Source: Sinotaia quadrata (Eukaryota > Mollusca > Gastropoda > Architaenioglossa > Viviparidae). From it: 64,000 nucleotides of DNA. The stretch is from NCBI GenBank assembly GCA_028829895.1, contig CM054179.1, positions 69,587,891-69,651,890 of the forward strand, given 5' to 3'. The translations under genes and the position numbers were made by a program. The notes below the pieces were generated by a model, which worked only from the letters and a program-made list of their open reading frames with translations, was not told where the DNA came from and ran no database searches. This document shows, one piece after another, positions 48,470 through 58,700 of the stretch; within the stretch, counting starts at the first letter, position 1, and each line of letters begins with the position of its first letter.

Positions 48470-48937
48470 AGCGAGCGAGCAAATAATGCATAGCCTACTC
48501 AATTGTTACAATTAATGAATTATACTAGAAAGTAGAAACAAACAAACAAAAAAAATAGAAAAACTGCATAATAAAATAATATTAATTAGGTTAACATTTT
48601 TCCTGTTATCATTAAAAAGATGGTAGCACTTGATATTCCGAGCTATTATTTAAAAAATATTTTACAGGAACTGAATAATAACAAATATACTACTATTACT
48701 AAAATAACTGAATTATAACAAGACTAAATGATAAACGCTTATTTTGATCTGAATACAGGAGTTGTTCCTGCAAATAATCATAATAGTCAGATTCAGACAT
48801 AAGTGTTGATTTATTGCAAAACTCATATGAAGCAAATTAAAAGAAATATTTTGTTTTCGAGATTGAGAAAATAATTACTTGCAAATAATGAAATGACAAC
48901 GAAAACTCGCTCAGACCTTTGAACTTGTGTCATCCAT
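34431..48937 (-). CDS. PEX14: PEX14 peroxisomal import docking protein, nine coding exons
   Basis: Peroxisomal membrane component of the docking and translocation complex; it binds the cargo receptor PEX5. Exons 48937-48917, 47150-47100, 46567-46483, 42468-42325, 39777-39680, 39542-39369, 37118-37030, 36487-36334 and 34697-34431 join with matching phases to about 360 aa (human 377). The N-terminal PEX5-binding helical domain spans about residues 22-68 ([30 protein letters not shown]). A single membrane segment lies at about 113-132, a coiled coil at about 140-191, and the family signature LKSEI-like [21 protein letters not shown] at about 206-226. The tail is Ser/Thr-rich and lacks the acidic C-terminal run of vertebrates. 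The N-terminus (MDDTSSK) is the least certain part. Head-to-head with TRAIP. Confidence 0.95.
34961..35706. repeat. 374-bp near-identical direct tandem duplication with nested 48-bp repeats
   Basis: Copy 1 is 34961-35334 and copy 2 is 35335-35706. I noticed only one internal difference (GATACACAAT against GATATACAAT). Each copy has four nested 48-bp units (ATTCTTTGGAACTCAGTAGT, then gatgaggtacaggcacc). The period is a multiple of three, so plus-strand frames stay open. Located in the last PEX14 intron, antisense to the gene. Confidence 0.95.
35845..36010. repeat. Minisatellite, unit about 30 bp, in the last PEX14 intron
   Basis: Six diverged copies of GATGTTACTGAGGCCTACAA followed by agtcaacact. 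Confidence 0.85.
36334..36487 (-). CDS. PEX14: PEX14 coding exon 8
   Basis: Continues the signature with [17 protein letters not shown], then a variable acidic and Ser-rich region ending GGTKQ. Acceptor TTGTCAAG|GCGCCA, donor AACAG|GTACTT, phase 0 out. Confidence 0.92.
37030..37118 (-). CDS. PEX14: PEX14 coding exon 7
   Basis: 89 nt encoding [20 protein letters not shown] and SSVKGLLLN, the most conserved stretch of the C-terminal half. Acceptor TCTTATAG|TCTAGT, donor AATAG|GTGGGT, phase 2 out. Confidence 0.93.
38020..38225. repeat. Minisatellite, unit about 53 bp, in PEX14 intron 6
   Basis: About four copies of AGGAGTCCTTATAACCCAAT, then atcagggcaatgg and aaataaagtgtgactacctc, with degraded copies at each end. 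Confidence 0.88.
39369..39542 (-). CDS. PEX14: PEX14 coding exon 6 (coiled coil)
   Basis: 58 codons, phase 0 at both ends; a heptad-rich segment ([32 protein letters not shown]). Acceptor TGTCACAG|GTTTAT, donor CGGCTG|GTTAGT. Confidence 0.93.
39680..39777 (-). CDS. PEX14: PEX14 coding exon 5 (membrane segment)
   Basis: Encodes [16 protein letters not shown] followed by [12 protein letters not shown], matching the Pro-Trp-containing lead-in and hydrophobic segment of the family. Acceptor TTTTTAG|TAGCTC, donor TCAAG|GTGAGT. Confidence 0.94.
41800..41976. mobile_element. Possible hAT element right end
   Basis: AGAATTCCCATCCCTG ending at 41976 is the complement of a CAGGGATGGGAATTCT end, a common hAT form, followed by ATAATACT. 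I could not find the matching left end, so this is a truncated copy or a chance match. The plus-strand ORF at 41481-41810 next to it is not recognisable as transposase. Confidence 0.25.
42031..42350. repeat. Exon-edge minisatellite from the PEX14 exon 4 3' end and donor, unit about 45 bp
   Basis: Seven copies, with donor positions (last exon base) at 42325, 42280, 42235, 42193, 42148, 42103 and 42057. On the minus strand each copy carries TCTTTAGTTGCCAGGGCAT, then ATGCCTG|GTAAATATTC. Six keep CTG|GTAAAT; the copy at 42193 is changed to GTTAAA. Each copy also has an acceptor-like TTGCCAG, so it can define an 18-nt microexon that stays in frame. Confidence 0.93.
42325..42468 (-). CDS. PEX14: PEX14 coding exon 4
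   Basis: Completes [15 protein letters not shown], then a Gln/Pro-rich linker ending LPGHTVMP. Acceptor TTGACAG|GTTTGA, donor CCTG|GTAAAT, phase 1. The last bases of this exon and its donor are the unit of the tandem array that follows in the intron (42031-42350). Confidence 0.92.
42460..42890. repeat. Minisatellite, unit about 65 bp, overlapping the PEX14 exon 4 acceptor side
   Basis: Diverged copies of GTCAATGTAAGTAAATG, then tgtggtactaaatatttaaataaatgtgtcaaaa. The first unit, GTCAAACCTGTCAATGTAAG, overlaps the first bases of exon 4 and its acceptor. GTCAAACCTTCCAGAGTTAAG at about 42502 is a clear second copy of that exon edge. Confidence 0.75.
43255..43410. repeat. Minisatellite, about three copies of 51 bp
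   Basis: Copies of AAACTTAGTTATCATTCTTT followed by atatgtatgcattgacactttt in PEX14 intron 3. The rest of this intron (43411-46482) is AT-rich with no coding signal. Confidence 0.85.
46084..46222. repeat. Two-copy tandem repeat, about 65-75 bp
   Basis: ATTACTGAAAT, then attttgt-tggacatg, then actat and ccattctatgtaag, occurs twice in PEX14 intron 3 with about 20 percent difference by eye. Confidence 0.65.
46483..46567 (-). CDS. PEX14: PEX14 coding exon 3 (PEX5-binding domain)
   Basis: Encodes [13 protein letters not shown] and [13 protein letters not shown], the first helices of the PEX5-binding domain with the conserved F and L positions. Acceptor TTCTTCAG|GTGGCT, donor AAAG|GTAAAC, phase 1. 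Confidence 0.95.
46788..46932. mobile_element. hAT-type MITE in PEX14 intron 2
   Basis: 145 bp with inverted ends CAGGGGTGCACAAAC and GTTTGTGCACCCCTG, perfect over 15 bp. It is flanked by a perfect 8-bp target duplication ATCTAGAA (46780-46787 and 46933-46940). No transposase. Intact ends and duplication suggest a fairly young insertion. Confidence 0.93.
47100..47150 (-). CDS. PEX14: PEX14 coding exon 2
   Basis: 51 nt encoding [17 protein letters not shown]. Acceptor TCACCACAG|GATCTC, donor AATCTG|GTATCT. The PRE-L end matches the family just before the conserved helices. Confidence 0.85.
48350..48475. repeat. (CA)n(CT)n compound microsatellite
   Basis: Alternating CA and CT tracts (CA, CT, CA, CT, CA, then GA/GAGC) in PEX14 intron 1. 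Confidence 0.97.
48917..48937 (-). CDS. PEX14: PEX14 coding exon 1 (tentative)
   Basis: Seven codons MDDTSSK, donor AAAG|GTCTGA, phase 0, matching the phase of exon 2. PEX14 N-termini are short and variable, so only position and phase support it. An overlapping open frame from ATG 49022 is in another phase and does not match the family. Confidence 0.5.
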
Positions 48938-49265
48938 AGCAAGTAGTTACTTAGAATTACTTCCCTTATCCGACAGGAAATTTGTTCTAAAGCGCGAGTT
49001 TTGTGCTTTAAAGCAGTAAACACAGCGGTGGTAATTTTTATTTAAAAATAATATTTATTTAGTTTTTGCTAAAATGAAAAATTTTAAAATCATCTCCTAA
49101 AGACTATTCAAATAATAATCAAATAATTAGCAAAAATTATGTTCCTTCAAAAGTTTGCTGTGCTGTTTTTGATTCGGCTGCTAAGTTTTGAATATTGTTG
49201 CCACAGTGATATTCGTATAATGCTCTAAAACCGAAACTGGAATTAAGAATCAAAAACAGTGAAAG
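48938..49265. promoter_or_regulatory. Divergent PEX14/TRAIP promoter region and presumed TRAIP leader
   Basis: The first PEX14 codons (minus) and the presumed TRAIP leader (plus) are separated by only this short interval. It contains AAAGCGCGAG at about 48990-48999, an E2F-like core. A plausible TRAIP leader exon ends at AGTGAAAG|GTATTA (donor 49266). Gene orientation is direct; the promoter role and leader are inferred. Confidence 0.35.
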
Positions 49266-50039
49266 GTATTATTTGCTTATTAATTAGAAAAATGTATGTA
49301 TTACACAAACTATAGATGTTTCTTTATCTTTTAAAGTTTTATATGATAAAATGCTTATAAAACTATTAAAAGTTAGAGACAATGTTCGTATATTTAATAT
49401 GATTTTGACATATTGAAACAATTACAACATAAAAACCTCAGTTAAAAGAAGAGTGTAAAAAATAAGCAAAGGCAGAAACAGTAACGGGATATCTGTTTTT
49501 TAAAGACACTTAATTATTTTCTTTTATTGTTTCAATGTTTTCTAAGTTAACCTTGTTTGAATCTGTTTCAACATTCCTTTCTTTCACTGTATGATGTATC
49601 ACTATCAATATCACAATCAGAATCGTATCAAATTATGTGTAACTAGTAGCTTGTGAGGTTAAGTATTATGTGAATAATTAATATTGACTTAATCCATATA
49701 GATTGATATTTTTTAAAATATGGAATATAAGGCCATTTCATGATATTTTTAGTGAAAAAACTGAAATGTATATTGAGTCAGTGAATAGGCCTAATATAAT
49801 TAAGGACAAAGTATATATATCAAATGAAATGCATATTTGAGATGTAGAAAATGTAAGGCAAATATTACTTTTACTGTTATTATTTTAACAGAGACTAAAT
49901 TTCCTAACATAAGTACTGTGTTATATTATTTTGTCTGGTGGTTAAAAAATAAAAGTTGTGTCTAGTGATCATTTGATTAAACAGAGATTGCTATCATAGT
50001 TGTAAATTAATATATATTCTATTGCCTGAATATGTAATT

Positions 50040-50580
50040 ATGCCATTATATAGCTGACACAGTGACAGTAATTTTTCCTTCTGGATGCAGTCTGATATGT
50101 CATACAGCTGACATTGCACTTTCTTTCTGAACTGCAGCCTAATTCATCAATATTCAGCTGACACAGTACTTTTTCTTTCTGAACTATAGTCTAATTGTGT
50201 CATACAGCTAATACAGTACTTTTTTTTCTGAATGCAGTCATTATACAACTACAAGTGACAGTACTTTTTCTTTCCGAACTGTAGTCTAATTTAGTCATTA
50301 TGTCATTATACAGCCAACACAGAACATTTTTCTTTCTGAATTCAGTCGAATATGTCATTTTACAAGTGACAGTACTTTTTCTTTCTTAAATGCAATCTAA
50401 TTTTGTAATTACATCATTATGCAGTTGACGCAGCACTTTTTCTTTCTGAATGCAGTCTAATATGTCATTATACAATTGCAGAGTACTTTTTCTTCCTGAA
50501 CTCCAGACTAATTTGTCATTATACAACTGTTATAGTGCCTTTTCTTTCTGACTGCAGTCAAAAACTACTCATCTCACTGA
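50040..50580. repeat. Minisatellite of 3' splice-site-like units, about 50-60 bp
   Basis: About ten copies of a plus-strand unit with a T-rich tract and AG: TTTTTCTTTCTGAACTGCAG or TTTTTCTTTCTGAATGCAG, followed by TCTAAT and a catta-tacagctgacacagta spacer. Most copies keep the terminal CAG or TAG. Confidence 0.9.
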
Positions 50581-51400
50581 GTTAATACAAAATTAAAATT
50601 AATATATATTCAGCAATCCAGAATAATTCATATTTGAATAAAATATGCCAAGATCAAAGTACACAGATTCCACAATATTAAGTTTAATCTGTATATGTAC
50701 ATGGCATTTGCTCTCTTAATATAGTGAGAGAATGAGGAAGCTTTTCTTAAAAAAAAAAATGAAATGGTAAATCATGACTAAACTGAAAAGATGATGAAAC
50801 ATTTTTAATGTAACTTGTAAGCATATTATTAAAAATTTGTTAATTTAATATTGGTTTTATTACTGGAAAGTGTTTTATTAAGAAACTTAAAAGACATTTT
50901 CTTAGTTAAACTCACATGGCAGATTTTTAAATTATTCTTATTTCTATCTTAAATATATCCCTACAATATCACTGATACTGTGCTATTGGACAGGCAATAA
51001 CAAATCATTAATTTGGGATATTAGATCTGCAGAGCCATAGTAATTAGAATGTGTGGAACATAAACATCAAACAATTTTTATTTTTTTATATTTGTTATTT
51101 TTTAAATGAATCAAAGCATTAAATTTCAAAGTCAAACATGAAGAAATATTCTAAAGGTTTAAGTTACTCAACAGAATTACTGAACAGCTTTGATAAAGTT
51201 ATATTTTATTTAAAAATGCATAATTCCTGAAGAAAATGACAAATTGCACTTTGGTGATGCATTAGACTGCAGGCAGAAAGAAAAAGTACTTTGTATCAAA
51301 TGTATGACAGACTGCATTCAGCTATATAATGACAATATATATATATTATGTGCAAGAGTAATAAAGGTTAAAGGCAAGTTTGGAAAGACAGCATTTAGAT

Positions 51401-51637
51401 CAGAGGCAGGCAAACTTTTAAGAGCGCGGGCTAGATAAAACTGTTGGAACAGTTCACGGGCCGGATTAGTTTCAACGAAAAGTTAATGAGATGGATGATG
51501 ATGCTTACAATGAAACAGTGATTCAATGACAGGCTTAATTTATGTGGTGGACAAGCAGGCCGGTTGGCAATGTTAACCGTGAATAGCTTGGCGGGCCAGA
51601 CAAAAATCCTTCACGGGCCGGAGTTTGCCTGCCCCTG
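51401..51637. mobile_element. hAT-type MITE upstream of TRAIP coding exon 1
   Basis: 237 bp with inverted ends CAGAGGCAGGCAAACT and AGTTTGCCTGCCCCTG. It is flanked by a perfect 8-bp target duplication ATTTAGAT (51393-51400 and 51638-51645). GC-rich inside with repeated CGGGCCGG. No transposase, so mobilised in trans. Confidence 0.93.
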
Positions 51638-52523
51638 ATTTAGATTGAATTTTTCTTCTGCTGACAATGGACTAAATCCCAATTATTAATTAAAGCAGTT
51701 ATTACAAAGTCATTTACATTTGTAGCTGATATAAAACTATTTATTATTTCATTGTAATTATTCTTCTAGCCACTTGAGTATGTAAATTTTTAAAATTTTG
51801 AGTAGCGACAGTTTATTTAAGATTTAATATATAATAAAAATTAATATGTATCTTCTCAGATTATGTTCTCTATCATTTAACAAATAAATTTATCCTTAAT
51901 ATTAATAATACTTACCAGATGTAGGCACTGTTATAAATCATATGATCCTACATGGATCAGAAAGCCTATTCAAGTTGAAGAAAAATGTATCAGTTACTAA
52001 TTGTACTGACTCATTTTAAAGAAACACTATGTTAGTAGAATCTTCAAGCAAGCCATGAATTTCACTGACCCTGCATGATCAGGCTAAAGTTTCCAAGACA
52101 ACATTGATCCCCATCTGAGCTTTAACTGTTCATCTCTAGGTGTTTTTTGTAGCTCTGTATATCTGTAGAGTAAGTGTCTTAGTTGAAGCTACAAGAAAAT
52201 CATTCCGGTAAGGGACCCCTCGTCTCTTTAAATGCAATTTGTCATCTACATAGTTAAAACAGTTAATTATGTGGCTGATGTACAGGAGATCTGAAAATTA
52301 TATTTATACCACCATTCTGTTTGCTGTATGCTGATTTAAATAAAGAGTTTTACTTGTTGCCAAATGATATGAATAGAAACCCTACTATGGATAAGTCAGC
52401 ACATATGATAAACCTATAGAGTGAGTCTGGTGACAGATATTAGATGTAACTTTGTTTTATACGAATTTCATAATAGTTCCGTGTCAAAAGATTTTATCTG
52501 TTGCATTTTCAGAGGGAAATAAG

Positions 52524-52766
52524 ATGAGGACACAGTGCTGTATATGTTCTGATCTTTTTGTGAATGATGATGTCAGAGATATTGCAGCCACACCATGTGG
52601 CCATGTTTTTCATGAAGAATGCCTTGCACGCTGGCTTGCAACATCCAGCACCTGTCCATCCTGTCGAAAACATGTTGCAAGAGCTTCTTGCATACCCAAA
52701 CTCTTCTTTGATGTTGTGGAAGATGAAGGCGAAGTGGATCCAGAAAAAGTTTCCAATGAAGTTCAG
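52524..52766 (+). CDS. TRAIP: TRAIP coding exon 1 (RING-H2)
   Basis: Starts at ATG 52524, 12 nt after the acceptor CATTTTCAG. Encodes MRTQCCICSDLF, TPCGHVFHEECLARWL and TCPSCRKH. Donor GTTCAG|GTTTGT, phase 0. Confidence 0.95.
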
Positions 52767-55700
52767 GTTTGTGCTTCAAAGTACACTACTGAAACATACT
52801 TGAAGTTTTACAGTGTATTTTTGTGTTAGGTAATACATAACATAAAGAATATTTTTTATAAAGTGTCTTCAGAAATGTATGTTTTGAGTGTGATGATTCT
52901 TTTGATGAAATGCTGTATCCAATTTCTGTTGATTCTATAGGTTGGATAGAGAAGACAAAGCGGTTGAAGTTACAGATAAAGATTTTAAGAGTACAGTAGA
53001 ATCCCATTAACCATTCATGTTATCCTTGTTTTTTGCATCCCCTGGAGCATTGAAGGTTACTTCTGTGTCTGTGTTAGCAATGTGTGTGTTATCACTTCCT
53101 CTTTTGTCTTTGTGTTGTTCGTTGTTAGGACTAAACTTGTGTAGCATATTCTCTGTGTGCTTGTTTTTTTGTTTACTTTGTCTCTTTTTAATAAATAATA
53201 AAATAAGTAACTAGCAAAAAGGTCAGGAAACCACAAAGTAACCTTAAGAGGAACTGAAAATGTCCTAAAATGCTACATTCAGAACTTGATAATCTTTCTT
53301 TTAAAAAAACAGTCATGTAGTATCTCATCTGAGACAAATTAAAAAATTCTTTTATTCTGTGCACTTTTGTATGTTTCTTTTAATAAATAAATTTCTTAAC
53401 TTTGTAAAATCTTTATCATCCCTGAACTTTCCGTAACATTTATCACAATATTGTATAAATGGAAACAGAACCCTTATTTCATGTTTAAACTATTCTTGGT
53501 GTGTCTTGGGAACACAGCTCCACTATATATTATATAAGAGGAGTTGCCTATAAATATCTAGTGAAAGCAGAGTAAAAGGGTGATGATTTAGGCACTCTGT
53601 GGTCCATGATGGCACATATGTGTATGGTTAATATTGCCTGAGGCAGTATTGGCAGGTGCACATTACTGATGTTGGGCAGCTATGAATGAGATATATATTT
53701 GTTATCTCCATCTTTATCAAGTGGCTGGCATGATATTTATTTGTTATCTTTGATGACTACCGACTTGCTGGTGAGACATTCATTTGTTATTTCCCATGGC
53801 TACTGACTGAATTGCTGACATTTATTTGTTATCTCCTATGGCTACTGATTCCCTCGCTGACTGTTCTTCATATTCATTTGTCTTGTGTTCATGAGAGCAG
53901 CATGCATCTCACTTTACGATGGAGTGGGGAGGTAAAGCACATTAAAGAGGTAACACAACCAGATGGTTTCACCTGCTAAACCAGTGCTATAGTTATACAG
54001 TTGTCATTTCCATTGCTGAGGTCACATCTGTTGTGGCTTGATGCTCTTGCCATTGTTGTCATGTGGTGATAATTGTCTGTTTTGTTTGAATTTGCATCAA
54101 GCTTCAGAACACCTGTTTGCCTACTACATGATGTATAGTTCTGGCCACCAATAGCAATGCACCCATCTTCCTTTCTCATACTGGCTACAGTAGTTGCCAG
54201 TTATGGTAGAGTGCATTTCTATGCAACTTAAGATTTCATACATATAGATATAATGTGAATTTTTATTTTATTTAAAGAAGATACTATTTGACTTAATGTC
54301 AGGTTTAATATTTGTGCATCTGAAAATGCAGTTAATAATTATTATTAATTATGCAATTAAACATCCTTGCAAATTTTAAAATTAAATTAGAATCTTGTTT
54401 TCTTTTAATGATCAGGCATAGTCAAAGATTGTCTATTGTCACAGATCCGGTCTAGGTTTAACGACTCTGTCCTATTTTAGATTTCCAGTTATCAATATTG
54501 GTTATTGAGTAATTTCTAACAATAGTGACAGCCGGACGGCCTGACTTATCCACTACGAAATGCCAGAAGATTCAGGCTATTACTCAACGACACCTCGCTA
54601 GATAAATCAATTGACTTGCCCAAGCTAGCAACGTTATCTCCCCTTTATTTATAAATTAAGATTTATGATCCTTTATCCCTTTATTACGGCTTGCCCCCAG
54701 CTAGCTAATCCAGTAATGCTACAATCAATGATATAACAATGGGTAAGATAACAACAAATTTAATAATAATTCAAAATAATAGAAAAAATGAACATTTACG
54801 AAATGTGGATTATTAGAGAATCTATCCTGTTCAGCCCGAATTCCATATGGCTATAAACACAATTTTACTGTCTGTTCTGTATATCACTGGGACATATCTT
54901 TAAGAGTTCGTGAAGTAGTTGAACTACTTGATTCGACTAGTGCGGTTCTGACATCATGCGGTAGTTATCTTCTGTCAGGTCCCTCCAATGTCGGTTATGG
55001 CACTTGGTATAGTCCTGGAGCAATTGGCCCCAGAGTTCGAAGATGACAGGTTAAGACTTCTAGTGTAACCTCTGGATCCGAGTCTCTTCTCCAAGACTCC
55101 AAGACCGGCTGTAAATGAATAACATCATTCTACAGTATCATGTTACGACATGCGATTATATGGGCTTTGTGGCGACAGCAATAGATTACTCTTTACATTC
55201 TCCACTAATTAGCTATAGCTAATTCACAATTCCAAATCAATGAAAATATCTAAATGAACAAATGATTTAGCTTTACAATGTATAGCTTCTCAATTTACAA
55301 TATATTTTAGCTTGTGGTTTCACACGATACATGTTAACGATTGTCTATTCACCATTAGCGCTCTCCCATTATAGCAATTTAACAGCGGGAGTATAGCAAT
55401 ACACAGGTGGTTATTCTATCTTGATCATTCTACAAAATGTATCAATTGCTAAAGCCACTTAACTTCTGTGAGAAAAATACATCAATCATTTAACAATCAC
55501 ATAAATATCTTATACAATATTTTACAAATGAGAAATACAACAATTTTTTAGAGAAGTCAACTATATTTACCACTATGTGAAGTTATGCGCGGTCAAAATG
55601 GACAGAATTCTCTACCCCTGGACAATGGGCACTGTGGATGAATAACGGCATCTAAAGAATTTCAATTCATTTACGTGTATATATGAATGACTTGAGGTCA

Positions 55701-58700
55701 GCTGGTGGATTAATGCTACATCATGATACGGAACGCAAGTGACCAGATATGGGCGTCTCATATCCGGTTAACTGCCTTTCCCTCACCTTTAGAGTGACCC
55801 ACATACTCTCAACCCATAAACATGTTATTGCATCAGCTGAGCATAATTGCTTAGCGGAAGTCCCTTCTCATAAATTAAATAGCTAGGTGAAATGATTAAT
55901 AAGTTGAAACGATTAATAAAAAAAAAAAATAATGTTTATAATAATAATATAATTCGGCATAATTTGCCTAATATTTCCTGACATCTATTATAAAACAAAA
56001 AGAGAAATTACACTTTACAATTGCAATATTGTAAAGTAAATAAAAAACTGTTGTCTAAATCTTATTAGCAATGATGAATTACAAACAACTAACATTTCTT
56101 TCAGTCTCTAAAGGCCCAAATAACAGAACTTTCACAGAAGAAAAGGGTGCAAAAAGGAAAGATGAAGCAACTCAGAAGTGCTCTGAAGATGAAAGAAGAT
56201 GAGACTGAATCATTGGGCTCCTTACTTAGAAAAGAACAAGACACTGTGTCAGTATTACATCGCATGTTGCAGCAATTTGAGGAACAGAAGCAAGCCATGG
56301 CATCAGAAAGGATGGAATACATGCGAGCACAGCGTAAGCTCTCAGAACTGAAACATTTGGAAGCATTGATTTTAGGTGAGTCAAATGTATGCTATATGTG
56401 AACTGTTCAGCAAATATTAAGTAGTCCCAGCATCACCACTTTGCAGAATAAAATCCACTAATGCATGTAAATTTGCTAAAATTTAACACACTGCAGTTTT
56501 ATTTACATTTAACCTGAACTAATCCTTGCTATATGAAAATATAGACAGATATTTTGTCTTTTAAAGTGTAAGTGTATTTTTATTTCTTCTAAATTTATTA
56601 TTGTAACCATAACCATACACTTTAGTGAAAGTACATGTATCTTAGGATTGTTTCAGATTTGATCATTGAGAGCATCATGGCTGAAAGATCAGATTTGATT
56701 TTCAGGTGCATTTTTTAAGAAGTAAGATCTACCTGTTTAGGCTTGTAACCTGAATTTTGACTGTTCTTTTAATTAGGCCTCTCTTTTTATGCCTCTTTTG
56801 TGAAAGTAGGAAGTATGCTGTTTTCTAGAAATATTTGTTTAAAGAGGCAGATTCTTCTGATCTTGTTGGCAAGTGTAAAATGACAAATTTGAAAAGAAAT
56901 TAAGACTTGTCTACAGAAGAATAAACTAAAGAGAACAAAGAAGCACTTAAAGTCAATGAAAAGATTTTAGAACAAGAACTTAAACAGCAGAGCACTTAGT
57001 AGTCAGAGTATAAAGAATAAAAAAATCTCTTCAGCAAACAGAATGTAGTTAAAGTAGCACAACAAAGTTGCTGATTCAAACATAGGTTTATGTTATTGTG
57101 CAATTATACATGTATTATTATTTCTACATGCTTATTTTATCTTGTATCTTGTTGTGCATATTCATTGTTTGAAATAAATATCACATAATTAAAATTATCT
57201 TTTATTTATAGTCTACATTGTAATTACTTTATATATTTTTTATTTTTTTCATGTATACATGGGTGTAGCACTGTTTTAACTCTGATGTTTTCTTTTTATT
57301 CATAATTTTTTGATGTAATCATGGGATTGCACTGTTTTAACAACAGAGTTTTCATGCTTATCTTCAGTGCTTTAATACTTAATCACAAAACCTTTGAAAT
57401 GAAATGTTTTGCTCATTGTTTTGGTATAATTTATAATAGTATATGTGTTTAATATTTTTTTATATTTGATATATGTATGTAGAATGCTTTTGTACCAAGC
57501 ATATGGCTTTAAGATTTAAATATGAAAGTTTATTTTGTTAAATATTAAAATAAGTAAAATGCTATTAATAATTTATCTTTTCTTTAGTTAAGTGGATAAC
57601 ATCATGCTGATCATTTTAATTGGTGACTCATATTCATAACTGTTTGGTATACGTATGTCAGTAATGCAATATTAACTACACTGGTTTTGAAAGATTTTTG
57701 GAGTGTTTTTAGCAGCTATTGCTTTTTTAACATACATTTCTTTTTTTTTTTCATTTTTTAATATTTAGCACTAATATTAATTAAGTGTTAAACCAACAAA
57801 CATCTTTATGGTTTTAAGTATAATGTCTCAACAGCAGTCGGACATAAATAAATGGTATTGTAATGTCTAAACAGAAGTTGGACATAAATAAATGGTATTG
57901 TAATGTCTAAACAGCAGTTGGACATAAATAAATGGTAAGTGTAATGTCTAAACAGCAGTCGGACATAAATAAATGGTAAGTGTAATGTCTAAACAGCAGT
58001 CGGACATAAATAGATGGTAAGTGTAATGTCTAAACAGCGGTCAGACAAAGTGGTGAGGGTAATGCCTAAACAGCAGTCAGAAAATTATAAAATGATAAGG
58101 GTAATATCAGCAGAGAGACAGACATAAATAAAATGATAAGGGTAATATAAAAAAATATCTTTCTCTTTTAAAATAGTAAACAATGTTCTTTGTATTGCCA
58201 TATATAGCATGTGCCCAGTAGTAGAAAGATTAATTATTATTTTTCATCTGTTATTGTAGTAGTGTATTTTTCTGGTGAAGGCTATTTAACTGAAGCTTTA
58301 ACTGAGTGTCATTTAATTTTAATGCATTTTCATTGTTTTTTTTGTTTTTTTTTTATGAACATCTACCTGTTAGGAACAGAAAAAGATGCTGAGGAAATTC
58401 TACAGCAGAATGTTGATGGTGACAGAAAGTGTCTACAACAGCTTGCTTGCTACTGTGCTGTCTTAAAGCGAGAATATGAACAGGCAAAGACTGATAAGAA
58501 AACTTTGAAAGAACAGGTTAGTCATAGTATCCTTTAGAATATGAACAAAGACTGAGAAAAAAGAACAGGTTAGTCATGGTGTACATTACAATATGAATAG
58601 GCAAAGACTGAGAAAAAAGAACAGGTTAGTCATAGTGTACATTACAATATGAACAGGCAAAGACTGAGAAGAAAACTAAAAAAAAACAGGTTAATTATAG

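Larger units (their letters stand above)
49266..52512 (+). other. Presumed TRAIP leader intron, non-coding
   Basis: Contains the acceptor-like array at 50040-50580 and a hAT MITE at 51401-51637. The rest is AT-rich without ORFs that look coding. Confidence 0.45.

Noticed and set aside
48823..49023. 66-aa minus-strand ORF from ATG 49022 as the PEX14 N-terminus
   Set aside because: Its frame does not join exon 2 in phase and its sequence does not resemble PEX14. MDDTSSK from ATG 48937 fits the phase.
53976..54179. 67-aa minus-strand ORF (IAIGGQNYTSCSRQ)
   Set aside because: Short, in a TRAIP intron next to repeats, no recognisable homology.
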